Positions 1-5,978 of a stretch of 9,874 nucleotides of DNA are shown here, piece by piece. A program made the position numbers and the translations under genes. Each line of letters opens with the position of its first letter. Positions within the stretch are counted from its first letter, which is position 1. Origin of the DNA: an uncultured Eubacteriales bacterium (GTDB lineage Bacteria; Bacillota; Clostridia; Peptostreptococcales; Anaerovoracaceae); contig UQOC01000072.1 in the NCBI GenBank assembly GCA_900542565.1, forward strand, positions 1 to 9,874. The letters are read 5' to 3'. The notes under the pieces were generated by a model that was given only the letters and a program-made list of their open reading frames with translations, was not told where the DNA came from and did not search any database.

Positions 1-1
1 G

Positions 2-55
2 GAGTCGGTCTCTTTTTCTTTTTCAGTAAAAACTCCACAATTATTTTACACTATC
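2..55. repeat. Left copy of 54-bp perfect inverted terminal repeat (probable mobile-element end)
   Basis: Bases 2-55 are the exact reverse complement of 9821-9874. The match stops precisely at base 55 (base 56 no longer pairs), so the inner border of the repeat is sharp. Read outward from the window centre, the repeat begins GATAGTGTAAAATAATTG. The repeat replaces the expected 3' end of the regulator gene, as an inserted element would. The outward GTGTAAAATAATT stretch resembles, from memory only, the ends of IS256/Mutator-type insertion sequences. No transposase is in the window, so the family is a guess. The repeat probably continues beyond the window. Confidence 0.85.
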
Positions 56-1848
56 GTCTTGCCTATGCCCAGATAGACGGCAGCTTTTGTCCGGCTGCCG
101 TTGAACTGTTCAAGGGTTTTAATTATCAGCTGCTTTTCAAAAGCGTCCCGCTGAGCAAACAGGGAGTGGTTTTCTGGTGAGAGGCTTCCTTCATCTGGGC
201 TGTAAAACTCACTTTCTGTATCTATATCCACATCTTCCGGCTTTATGACATATCCGTCAGATAGGATACAGGCCTTTTCTATTATATTCTCAAGTTCCCT
301 GATATTTCCCGGCCATTTATAGCGTTTCATTTTGTCCAGTGCTTCCATGCTGAGCATCTGCTGGCGTATTCCCAGCCGTTCACATATTTCAGGAAGAAGA
401 ATGGTGACGATGGCCAGAAGAGAATCCATCCGGTCGCGCAGGGGCGGGATCTCAACAGGAAAGACATTTATACGGTAGTACAGGTCCTCCCTGAAAAGAC
501 GCTGGACAACAAGTTCGGAAAGATTCCTGTTGGTGGCTGCAATGAGCCTGACATCAGCTCTTTTTTTCTTTTCGCCGCCTACGCGGAAATATGTCTTGTC
601 CTGAAGGACTTCAAGCAGCTTGCCCTGCAGCGACATGGGCATTTCCGTTATCTCATCGAGGAAAAGTGTGCCCCCTTGGGCTATTTCAAAATAACCGGCT
701 TTTCCGCCTTTTTTTGCACCTGTAAAGGCACCGTCCTCATAGCCGAAAAGCTCACTTTCGATCAGGTTATATGGGATAGCGGCACAATTCACATGGACAA
801 AGGGCTTGTCCTGGCGCATACTGTTTCGATGAATTTCTTTTGCCAGAAAAGTTTTTCCGGTGCCGCTCTCTCCTGTCAGGAGTATGGTGGTGTTGGTGCC
901 GGCAGCCTTCTGCAGCAGGTATCTTATGCGGCTGATCTTTGAATCGGTACCCCAGAGGGAAAAGGTCGAGCCTCCGGAAATCTGGTCCTGGCGGCTTTTG
1001 ACGAGTTTGATATAATCACGGCTGTGATCTCTCATTTCCCGCAGCAGATCGGATATGGCAGTCACTTTCCATATGAAAAAATGATCGGAAGGACTGTTCC
1101 AGTCAGTTATGCGGAAAAAAGATATAAGACAGGTATTCCCCAGAGATTTTATGATCTGGGATGTGTTTTCTTCGGCTGCCTTTAGGAGACCATGCAGTAT
1201 ATCCCTGTCGGCGACATGATACAGGTGTATGGCTTCATTGCGCAGACGGTCGCTGTCTATGTAGGACGGATACCTGCCGCCTGTGAAAAAACTTGTCAGG
1301 TCAGACGGACGGCCATAATAGGTAATACCACTGTCATCGGATAATACTATGATAATGTCATCATATGATTTTTTATGCAGTGATACCTGCTGGTCATTTA
1401 TCAAAAAACTTACTGTGGAGCATGGATCTGCAATAATACTTTCTGCTATGGCGGTCTCAGGCGTGATTGGCACGGAAGGAGCGTATGTGAGCTTCAGCCT
1501 GCATCCGTGGAAAACCGTATCTATAAGAGTCCCGCTGATGAAGTCGTTTTGGGACGGGATCTTGACAAGGCTTTTTTCTTCCTTTCCGGGAAAAACCCCG
1601 GCTATGATGACAGGGCCTTTTTCAGGCAGGATCTCACCGCATGCACTCTCCAGTACAGACCTGACGGCATCACTGAGAGAGGAGGCATCCCATATAAAGA
1701 CAGAAAAGGTGTTGTTTTCCATCAGATGGCCTGACGGGTAACCGATCGGTCTTGAAAGATTTTTTTTGATAACTGTCGAAATAATATTGTCTCCCATATA
1801 GAGGATACGCAAATCTTTATCGGCTATTATCAGATCATTTTGGTACAT
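46..1848 (-). CDS. Sigma-54-dependent transcriptional activator, 3' end truncated by the terminal repeat
   Basis: This is a bacterial enhancer-binding protein that would activate sigma-54 RNA polymerase by ATP hydrolysis. From the chosen start it has 600 residues. Residues 1-300 are a sensory region with no clear family, perhaps a degenerate PAS domain. The AAA+ domain follows: Walker A GESGTGKT at 326-333, the sigma-54-contacting GAFTGA loop at 373-378, Walker B TLFLDE at 394-399, an arginine-rich segment near 450-463, and WPGNIRELEN at 512-521. A Fis-type helix-turn-helix begins near 580 but ends GIGKTIV-stop, where relatives continue with a recognition helix (roughly TLYRKLKEYGI). The last two codons and the stop lie in the terminal repeat, so some 10-15 residues are lost. 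The start at 1848 has GGAGG 7 bases upstream; an in-frame ATG at 1929 has no ribosome site and lies upstream of the likely promoter. It is divergent from the permease operon, its probable target. AAA+ activity may remain, but specific DNA binding is doubtful. Confidence 0.92.
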   Translation of the reverse strand: MYQNDLIIADKDLRILYMGDNIISTVIKKNLSRPIGYPSGHLMENNTFSVFIWDASSLSDAVRSVLESACGEILPEKGPVIIAGVFPGKEEKSLVKIPSQNDFISGTLIDTVFHGCRLKLTYAPSVPITPETAIAESIIADPCSTVSFLINDQQVSLHKKSYDDIIIVLSDDSGITYYGRPSDLTSFFTGGRYPSYIDSDRLRNEAIHLYHVADRDILHGLLKAAEENTSQIIKSLGNTCLISFFRITDWNSPSDHFFIWKVTAISDLLREMRDHSRDYIKLVKSRQDQISGGSTFSLWGTDSKISRIRYLLQKAAGTNTTILLTGESGTGKTFLAKEIHRNSMRQDKPFVHVNCAAIPYNLIESELFGYEDGAFTGAKKGGKAGYFEIAQGGTLFLDEITEMPMSLQGKLLEVLQDKTYFRVGGEKKKRADVRLIAATNRNLSELVVQRLFREDLYYRINVFPVEIPPLRDRMDSLLAIVTILLPEICERLGIRQQMLSMEALDKMKRYKWPGNIRELENIIEKACILSDGYVIKPEDVDIDTESEFYSPDEGSLSPENHSLFAQRDAFEKQLIIKTLEQFNGSRTKAAVYLGIGKTIV

Positions 1849-1887
1849 CAGAATTCCTCCAGACAGTCTGACATTTGAACTGATTTT

Positions 1888-1916
1888 ATTATGAACGATT
1901 TTAAGCTCTCTTGCAA
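1888..1916 (-). promoter_or_regulatory. Sigma-70-like promoter of the regulator gene
   Basis: On the minus strand TTGCAA (1916-1911) is followed, after exactly 17 bases, by CATAAT (1893-1888). Transcription would begin near 1881, giving a leader of about 33 bases that contains the GGAGG site of the start at 1848. This supports that start over the upstream ATG at 1929. Assignment is by consensus only. Confidence 0.5.
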
Positions 1917-1920
1917 GAGA
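1907..1920. promoter_or_regulatory. 14-bp perfect palindrome over the regulator's -35 box
   Basis: TCTCTTGCAAGAGA is a perfect 14-bp palindrome whose centre is the TTGCAA proposed as the -35 element of the regulator promoter. A dimeric protein bound here would block that promoter, so autorepression or a separate repressor is possible. A palindrome this short could also arise by chance. Confidence 0.3.
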
Positions 1921-1945
1921 TAAAAACACGATCCGTCAAAAAATG

Positions 1946-1981
1946 GTCGGAAAACCGGACTTAAAGTACGGAAAAGCGAAC
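1946..1981. promoter_or_regulatory. Candidate upstream activating sequence: two related boxes 20 bp apart
   Basis: GTCGGAAAACCGGAC (1946-1960) and GTACGGAAAAGCGAAC (1966-1981) share a GT-CGGAAAA-C-AC pattern, and their starts are 20 bp apart, about two helical turns. The first contains the inverted repeat CGG-AAAA-CCG. They lie roughly 90-125 bp upstream of the predicted sigma-54 transcription start, the usual position for enhancer-binding-protein sites. The truncated divergent regulator is the obvious candidate ligand. This is inferred from pattern and position only. Confidence 0.35.
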
Positions 1982-2000
1982 GAAGCTGATGAAAAGGAGA

Positions 2001-2043
2001 TTTTTTTAACAAGTTTTTTCAATGTTTTCGGGCTGCATTTTTT
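2001..2043. other. Phased T-tracts between candidate activator site and sigma-54 promoter
   Basis: T-tracts occur at 2001-2007, 2014-2019, 2025-2028 and 2038-2043, with centres about 12, 10 and 14 bp apart, close to the helical repeat. Such phasing bends DNA intrinsically. A bend between an enhancer-binding site and a sigma-54 promoter would help the activator reach the polymerase, a job IHF does in Proteobacteria. The function is inferred. Confidence 0.35.
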
Positions 2044-2044
2044 G

Positions 2045-2060
2045 TGGCATGATTTTTGCT
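2045..2060 (+). promoter_or_regulatory. Sigma-54 (-24/-12) promoter of the permease-deacylase-hydrolase operon
   Basis: TGGCATGATTTTTGCT matches the sigma-54 consensus TGGCAC-N5-TTGCT at every base except one (T for C). The invariant GG (2046-2047) and GC (2058-2059) are separated by exactly 10 bases. It points towards the permease and is adjacent to a divergent GAFTGA-type activator, so sequence and context agree. Transcription would begin near 2071, giving a leader of about 94 bases. Confidence 0.88.
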
Positions 2061-2102
2061 CATTATGTTACCTGTAATCATACTTTTCCATATGATAATC
2101 TA

Positions 2103-2140
2103 GGCGAAAAACGCCGGACACCGGTATTGCGCCCGGTGTC
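2103..2140 (+). promoter_or_regulatory. Two tandem hairpins in the operon leader
   Basis: GGCG-AAAAA-CGCC (2103-2115) is followed after one base by GACACCGG-N8-CCGGTGTC (2117-2140), a perfect 8-bp stem. Both lie in the predicted 5' leader between the sigma-54 promoter and the ribosome site at 2153. No run of T follows, only TTTAGG, so this is not a convincing terminator. It may stabilise the mRNA or act as a processing or regulatory element. I recognise no known riboswitch class. Confidence 0.5.
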
Positions 2141-2164
2141 TTTAGGATCAGAAAGGAGTTTAAG

Positions 2165-3550
2165 ATGGAAGAACAAAAACATAATGGTCAGTTTAAAAAA
2201 GTAATCGGCCTGTTCGGCGGCATCAGCCTTGTGGCCGGAATGACCATAGGATCGGGAGTTTACTATCTGGGCAGCTATGTACTTGAGAGAACCGACTTCA
2301 GTTTCGGCCTGGCATTGCTGTGCTGGGTGATCGGTGGTGTAGTTTCCATGCTGGGCGGACTGTGCTTCGCCGAACTTGGCGCATCCCGTCCGGTAGCAGG
2401 AGGAATGACGGTTTACCTGAGTGAAGCATATCATCCTGCTCTTGGGTTTATCAACGGATTTTCATGTTTCATCCTGACATGTTCAGGATCGATAGCTTCC
2501 CTGGCTATGGCTGCTGTGGAGAGCTTCAGAGGTACACTGGGCTTAAACGATCTTGCGGTAAAGATCATTGCTATCCTCATCATTGTATTTACCGCTGTAA
2601 ATCTCCGCGGTGCAAAACTGGGCGTAGCTTTCCAGAACTTCACCATGGTAGCCAGGGTAATACCGCTGGTGCTGATAATATTCCTCGGTATCTTCCTGGG
2701 AGACAATTCAGTTGACATGAGCCTTTCCATGGAAGGAACGAGAGCAGAAGGAGGCGGCATAACAGGAGCCATTTCCCTTATCGGATTTGCGACATTCGCA
2801 TCCCTGTGGGCATATGAAGGTTGGACCAACCTGAATACGGTAGGAGAAGAAATGAAGAACCCTAAGAGGGACCTGCCGCGTGCGATCATCATTTCCATGG
2901 GATTCATCACGATAATATACACTCTTTTCCAGTTTGCTATTTACAGAGTGCTTCCGGAAGATCAGATCGTAAGCATGATCGGAGACGGAGATATTTACCT
3001 TGGAAATGAAGTGGCTCAGAGACTGATGGGCAACTTCGGGCATGGCATCGTGCTTGCCGGAATGACCATAGGCATATTGGGCACAGTAAACGGAGATGTG
3101 CTGGTATTCCCAAGGACATATTACGCTATGGCAAAGGAAGGCTTCTTCCCTAAAAAGTTTGCTGAGATCAACGAAAAGACAGGTGTTCCTGTAATGGCGA
3201 CTCTGGCGTCGTCTGCGGTTGCCATAATACTTGTAATTTTCAACAGTCTCCAGAGTCTCACCGACCTGCTCATAACTCTTTCGGCACTGCTGAATGTAAT
3301 GTGCGTAGGCGCTGTGATAATCTACAGGAAGAAATATCCAAATCTGGAAAGACCTTATAAAGTATGGGGCGGGATCCCGACAGTCATCGTGACCATAATC
3401 TGCTTTGGCATCCTTCTGGTGAACAATTTCATCGAAGACCCGAAGGCAGCTCTCATAGGACTTTCCGTTCCGCTGATCGGTCTGGTGGTATATGCGTACT
3501 TTAAGAAGAAGAACGGCGGCCATGATTACAAGGGCGAAGGAATTGAATGA
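2165..3550 (+). CDS. APC-family amino acid permease
   Basis: This is a 461-residue integral membrane amino-acid transporter of the APC superfamily. Residues near 18-35 contain the family's first transmembrane segment with the unwound GMTIGSGVY motif. FAELGASRPVAGGMTVYLSEAY follows near 75-95 as the conserved loop after helix 2. WAYEGWTNLNTVGEEMKNPKRDLPRA, near residues 220-245, is typical of the L-amino-acid-transporter/SteT-like branch, whose members often exchange neutral amino acids. About 12 hydrophobic segments are expected over this length, and a lysine-rich tail ends the protein. The start ATG has AAGGAG at 2153-2158. It is the first gene of the sigma-54 operon, 18 bases upstream of the deacylase gene. 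The substrate cannot be read from sequence; the neighbouring enzymes suggest an amino acid or N-acyl or D-amino-acid derivative. Confidence 0.93.
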   Translation: MEEQKHNGQFKKVIGLFGGISLVAGMTIGSGVYYLGSYVLERTDFSFGLALLCWVIGGVVSMLGGLCFAELGASRPVAGGMTVYLSEAYHPALGFINGFSCFILTCSGSIASLAMAAVESFRGTLGLNDLAVKIIAILIIVFTAVNLRGAKLGVAFQNFTMVARVIPLVLIIFLGIFLGDNSVDMSLSMEGTRAEGGGITGAISLIGFATFASLWAYEGWTNLNTVGEEMKNPKRDLPRAIIISMGFITIIYTLFQFAIYRVLPEDQIVSMIGDGDIYLGNEVAQRLMGNFGHGIVLAGMTIGILGTVNGDVLVFPRTYYAMAKEGFFPKKFAEINEKTGVPVMATLASSAVAIILVIFNSLQSLTDLLITLSALLNVMCVGAVIIYRKKYPNLERPYKVWGGIPTVIVTIICFGILLVNNFIEDPKAALIGLSVPLIGLVVYAYFKKKNGGHDYKGEGIE

Positions 3551-3568
3551 TAAAGGAGCATCTGGGTT

Positions 3569-4924
3569 TTGAAAAGTGTTCTGATAAAAAACGGACATAT
3601 CGTTGATCCGAAACAAAACCTTGACAAAAAGGCGAATATATATATCGAGGATGGAAAGATTTCCCGGATCACATCCGGAGAACCTGCAGCAGATCAGGTG
3701 ATAGATGCCAGCGGGCTGATAGTATGTCCCGGCTTTATAGATATACATATGCATGAAGACAAGGTAGACGGTACAAGCGGCAGGATACAGACCAGCATGT
3801 CAAGGTCAGCGCTCCACATGGGTGTTACACTGGACATAGGCGGAAACTGCGGCGATAATGTATGCGATCCGGATAAATTTTTAGATATGGCTGACGAGGA
3901 CGGGGCGCCCGTCAATATCGGGCTCCTCGTCGGTCACACCTTCCTACGGAACCGCAAAGGCAGAAAAGACAAATACAAGCCGGTCACCGCAAATGACCTG
4001 AAAGATATGACAGAAGCCTGCAGCGTTTTTCTCGAAAAAGGATGCTTGGGCGTGTCTTTTGGAGTAAAATATGTTCCAGGTACAACATGGGATGAGATCA
4101 TATCTTTGTGCAGGCTATGCCAAAAGGATGACAAACTGGTAGCTTCCCATGTGAGGGCAGATGTGGATGGAGTGTTCGATGCAGCCGCCGAACTGGCCAG
4201 AATGGGAGCGGAGGCCGGCGTTAAGGTCCAGTTTTCACATATAGGCAGCATGGGCGGTTACGGACAGATGGAAAAACTGCTGAAAGATATAGAAGGATAC
4301 AGAAGGCAGGGCATTGATATGCTGTGTGACTGCTATCCATATAACGCTTTCAGCACAGGCATAGGCGAGACCACATATGACGATGGCTTTCTGGAAAGCT
4401 ATCAGTCCGATTATGGCAGCATACTTATAGTCAATGGAAAATACAAAGGCATGCGCTGTACAAAAGAGATCTTCGATGAGCTCAGGCTGACGGCCCCTGA
4501 TACGGCTACTGTCGGATACTTTATGAAAGCTGAGGATGTTGCGAGAGCTCTAATGTCGCCGCTGGTAATGCTGGGGAGCGACGGGGTCCGTGAAGACGGG
4601 CTGGGACATCCGAGAGCTTCCGGAAGTTTCGCCAGGTTTATTTCCGACTATATAAGGCCGGGCAGGATATCATTGTCTGAGGGAGTCAGAAAGATGACCA
4701 CCATGGCTGCAGAAAGGCTGAACCTGCCGTGCAAGGGCAATCTGATGCAGGGAAGCGATGCGGATATCGTTATTTTTGATATGAAAAGAGTAAAGGATAA
4801 GGCGACATATGAGGACGGCCAGATCCCGCCTGAGGGATTTGAGTGGGTTCTCATAGGAGGAGAAGTTGCGCTGCACCATGATAAAATAGTAAATGACCGT
4901 CTTGGCCGGTCGGTAAGACGATAG
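3569..4924 (+). CDS. N-acyl-D-amino-acid deacylase (D-aminoacylase)-like amidohydrolase
   Basis: This 451-residue metal-dependent amidohydrolase probably hydrolyses an N-acyl-D-amino acid to a carboxylate and a free D-amino acid in the cytoplasm. The residues known as metal ligands or catalytic in D-aminoacylases are all visible in order: HMH at 60-62 (PGFIDIHMHED), the bridging Cys94 in GGNCGDN, His194 in SHVRAD, His224 in FSHIG and the catalytic Asp338 in LGSDG. HPRASGSF (347-354) and the C-terminal GSDADIVIFD and KATYEDGQIPPEGFEWVLIGG segments are also typical of the subfamily. It is somewhat shorter than the roughly 480-residue characterised enzyme, mainly between Cys94 and His194. The start is TTG with AAGGAG 10 bases upstream; the product would begin MKSVLIKNGHIVDP, the normal N terminus of the fold. 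The exact acyl group and amino acid are unknown, and relatives act on other amides. Confidence 0.88.
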   Translation: MKSVLIKNGHIVDPKQNLDKKANIYIEDGKISRITSGEPAADQVIDASGLIVCPGFIDIHMHEDKVDGTSGRIQTSMSRSALHMGVTLDIGGNCGDNVCDPDKFLDMADEDGAPVNIGLLVGHTFLRNRKGRKDKYKPVTANDLKDMTEACSVFLEKGCLGVSFGVKYVPGTTWDEIISLCRLCQKDDKLVASHVRADVDGVFDAAAELARMGAEAGVKVQFSHIGSMGGYGQMEKLLKDIEGYRRQGIDMLCDCYPYNAFSTGIGETTYDDGFLESYQSDYGSILIVNGKYKGMRCTKEIFDELRLTAPDTATVGYFMKAEDVARALMSPLVMLGSDGVREDGLGHPRASGSFARFISDYIRPGRISLSEGVRKMTTMAAERLNLPCKGNLMQGSDADIVIFDMKRVKDKATYEDGQIPPEGFEWVLIGGEVALHHDKIVNDRLGRSVRR

Positions 4925-4933
4925 GAGGTATCA

Positions 4934-5713
4934 ATGGACCAGGAGTTAAAGACAAAGATAACAGAGCGGCTCAAATCCCAGCAGGGCCATGTGGGATTCT
5001 ATTATAAAAACATGGTGACAGGCGAGACAATGGGCTATAAGGGAGATGAACAGTTTCTTGCAGCCAGCGTTATCAAGCTGCCGATATTTATGTGCATCTG
5101 CAAATGGGCATATGAAGGCAAGGTTTCTTTTGACGAGACCATCAAGGTGAAGCAGGAGGATAAGATGCCCATATGCGGAGCTCTTACATTGTTTACGGGA
5201 GAACCGGAGGCAGATATCCTTACTCTGTGTAAGCTGATGATCTCCATAAGCGATAATACTGCGACCAATCTGCTCATAAAGAGGTTCGGGATCGAGGCCC
5301 TTTCCCAGGAGTTTAAAAAGATAGGCCTCAAAGGTACAAGACTCAACCGGCTTCTGTTTGACGCTGAGGCGACAGAAAAAGGGATCGAGAATACGATCGT
5401 TCCTGACGAAATGGGAATGCTGCTTGAAAAGATATACAGCAGGACATTTGTGGACAGCCGTGTCTCCAAGGAAATTGAAGATATATTATTCCTTCAGCAG
5501 ATAAACCATAAGATATGCGGGATCATAGGCGATGACAATGTGCCTGTGGCCCATAAGACAGGCGAGGATGATGATCTGAGCAATGATGTGGGTATAGTAT
5601 ATGCAAAACAGCCGTTTATCGTCTGCTTTGCGGGCCATGATACGAAAGTTTCACAGTTTGAAGATCTGATGAGACATGTAAGCGCAGATCTTTACAGAGA
5701 ATGTAACAGATAA
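4934..5713 (+). CDS. Cytoplasmic serine hydrolase of the class A beta-lactamase fold
   Basis: This 259-residue serine hydrolase belongs to the beta-lactamase/penicillin-binding-protein-like superfamily. The three signature elements are present: SxxK as Ser45-Val-Ile-Lys48, SDN at 106-108, and KTG at 208-210. The omega-loop region (LNRLLFDAEATEKGIEN, about 137-153) lacks the ExxLN motif with the deacylating Glu166 of true class A beta-lactamases, so antibiotic hydrolysis is unlikely. There is no signal peptide or membrane segment, so it should act in the cytoplasm. An ATG start follows AGGAGG (4923-4928), which overlaps the stop codon of the deacylase gene, so the two are probably translationally coupled. 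A role as amidase, esterase or peptidase on the same imported compound is inferred from the operon. It is the last gene before a strong terminator. Confidence 0.85.
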   Translation: MDQELKTKITERLKSQQGHVGFYYKNMVTGETMGYKGDEQFLAASVIKLPIFMCICKWAYEGKVSFDETIKVKQEDKMPICGALTLFTGEPEADILTLCKLMISISDNTATNLLIKRFGIEALSQEFKKIGLKGTRLNRLLFDAEATEKGIENTIVPDEMGMLLEKIYSRTFVDSRVSKEIEDILFLQQINHKICGIIGDDNVPVAHKTGEDDDLSNDVGIVYAKQPFIVCFAGHDTKVSQFEDLMRHVSADLYRECNR

Positions 5714-5724
5714 TATCCATAATG

Positions 5725-5771
5725 AGGCACAAGGCGCCGCAGCCCCAGGCTGCGGTGTTTTGTGCCTTTTT
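5725..5771 (+). terminator. Intrinsic terminator of the catabolic operon
   Basis: The outer stem AGGCACAA (5725-5732) pairs with TTGTGCCT (5760-5767), and the inner stem CCGCAGCC (5737-5744) pairs with GGCTGCGG (5748-5755) around a 3-base loop. A T-run ends the structure at 5767-5771. It lies 12 bases after the hydrolase stop codon and separates this operon from the ABC transporter. Confidence 0.93.
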
Positions 5772-5798
5772 AACATAAAAATATGACCAAAAGCCTTA

Positions 5799-5827
5799 TT
5801 GACATTATCATTTTATTGAGTTAAAAT
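5799..5827 (+). promoter_or_regulatory. Consensus sigma-70 promoter of the ABC transporter operon
   Basis: TTGACA (5799-5804) is separated by exactly 17 bases from TAAAAT (5822-5827), in AT-rich DNA just after the upstream terminator. Transcription would begin near 5834, giving a leader of about 145 bases before the exporter start. The match is strong enough to expect high basal activity unless the leader or a repressor limits it. Confidence 0.75.
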
Positions 5828-5839
5828 TTAATATAAAGA

Positions 5840-5871
5840 ACAATCTTTGAAAAAAGATTGTCAATTTTTTT
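5840..5871 (+). terminator. Early terminator-like hairpin or operator palindrome in the leader
   Basis: ACAATCTT (5840-5847) and AAGATTGT (5854-5861) form a perfect 8-bp stem with a 6-base loop. Three bases later comes a run of seven T (5865-5871). This has the form of an intrinsic terminator, but it begins only about 6 bases after the predicted transcription start. It could cause very early attenuation, or the DNA palindrome could be an operator for a MarR/TetR-type repressor not present in the window. Confidence 0.5.
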
Positions 5872-5876
5872 GCATG

Positions 5877-5958
5877 AGAAGCGCGTTTCATACGCGCTTT
5901 TAGAAACTGCTCATATGATAATGGCGCGCAGGGGTTTACCGCAAGGTATGACGCGCTT
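5877..5958 (+). promoter_or_regulatory. Four-arm leader with competing hairpins
   Basis: Four complementary GC arms are visible: A AAGCGCG (5879-5885), B CGCGCTT (5893-5899), C GCGCG (5924-5928) and D CGCGCTT (5952-5958). A pairs perfectly with B over 7 bp, or equally with D. C pairs with D or with B over 5 bp. Inside C-D sits TACC-GCAA-GGTA (5937-5948), a 4-bp stem capped by a GNRA tetraloop. Arm D ends 5 bases before the ribosome site at 5964-5968. Mutually exclusive pairings are characteristic of attenuation or translation-control leaders; whether this one switches is inference. Confidence 0.4.
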
Positions 5959-5977
5959 GTTCGGGAGGGATGCTTAA
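5915..5977 (+). CDS. Putative 20-residue leader peptide upstream of the ABC operon
   Basis: This small ORF begins ATG-ATA-ATG, encodes MIMARRGLPQ followed by GMTRLFGRDA, and stops at TAA 5975-5977. It is rich in arginine and glycine. The stop is followed by a single base and then the exporter ATG at 5979, and the exporter's GGGAGG lies inside the last codons of this ORF, so translation of the two would be coupled. The weakness is its own start: no clear ribosome site precedes 5915 or 5921. The frame is open upstream to 5837, with possible TTG starts at 5858 and 5870. I do not recognise the peptide. It may be a regulatory leader peptide, as reported for the Bacillus subtilis bmrCD exporter, or a remnant. 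Confidence 0.35.
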   Translation: MIMARRGLPQGMTRLFGRDA

Positions 5978-5978
5978 T

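Noticed and set aside
1849..1929. N-terminal extension of the regulator from the ATG at 1929
   Set aside because: There is no ribosome site, and the extension would include the predicted -35/-10 promoter. GGAGG precedes the ATG at 1848 at ideal spacing.
2708..3754. Long minus-strand open frame of 348 codons opposite the permease and deacylase genes
   Set aside because: It lies antisense to well-supported genes, has no ribosome site, and its translation is Cys/His/Tyr-rich without any family resemblance. It is a by-product of the codon pattern on the other strand.
3569..4924. Dihydroorotase or dihydropyrimidinase
   Set aside because: There is no carboxylated-lysine metal centre pattern. GNCG with Cys94, the ligand order and the HPRASGSF segment fit D-aminoacylases instead.
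4934..5713. Antibiotic-resistance beta-lactamase
   Set aside because: There is no export signal and no Glu166 ExxLN motif, and the gene is embedded in a catabolic operon.
5874..5903. Nine-residue ORF (MRSAFHTRF) in the exporter leader
   Set aside because: It has no ribosome site and overlaps a hairpin stem; the coupled frame ending at 5977 is a better leader-peptide candidate.
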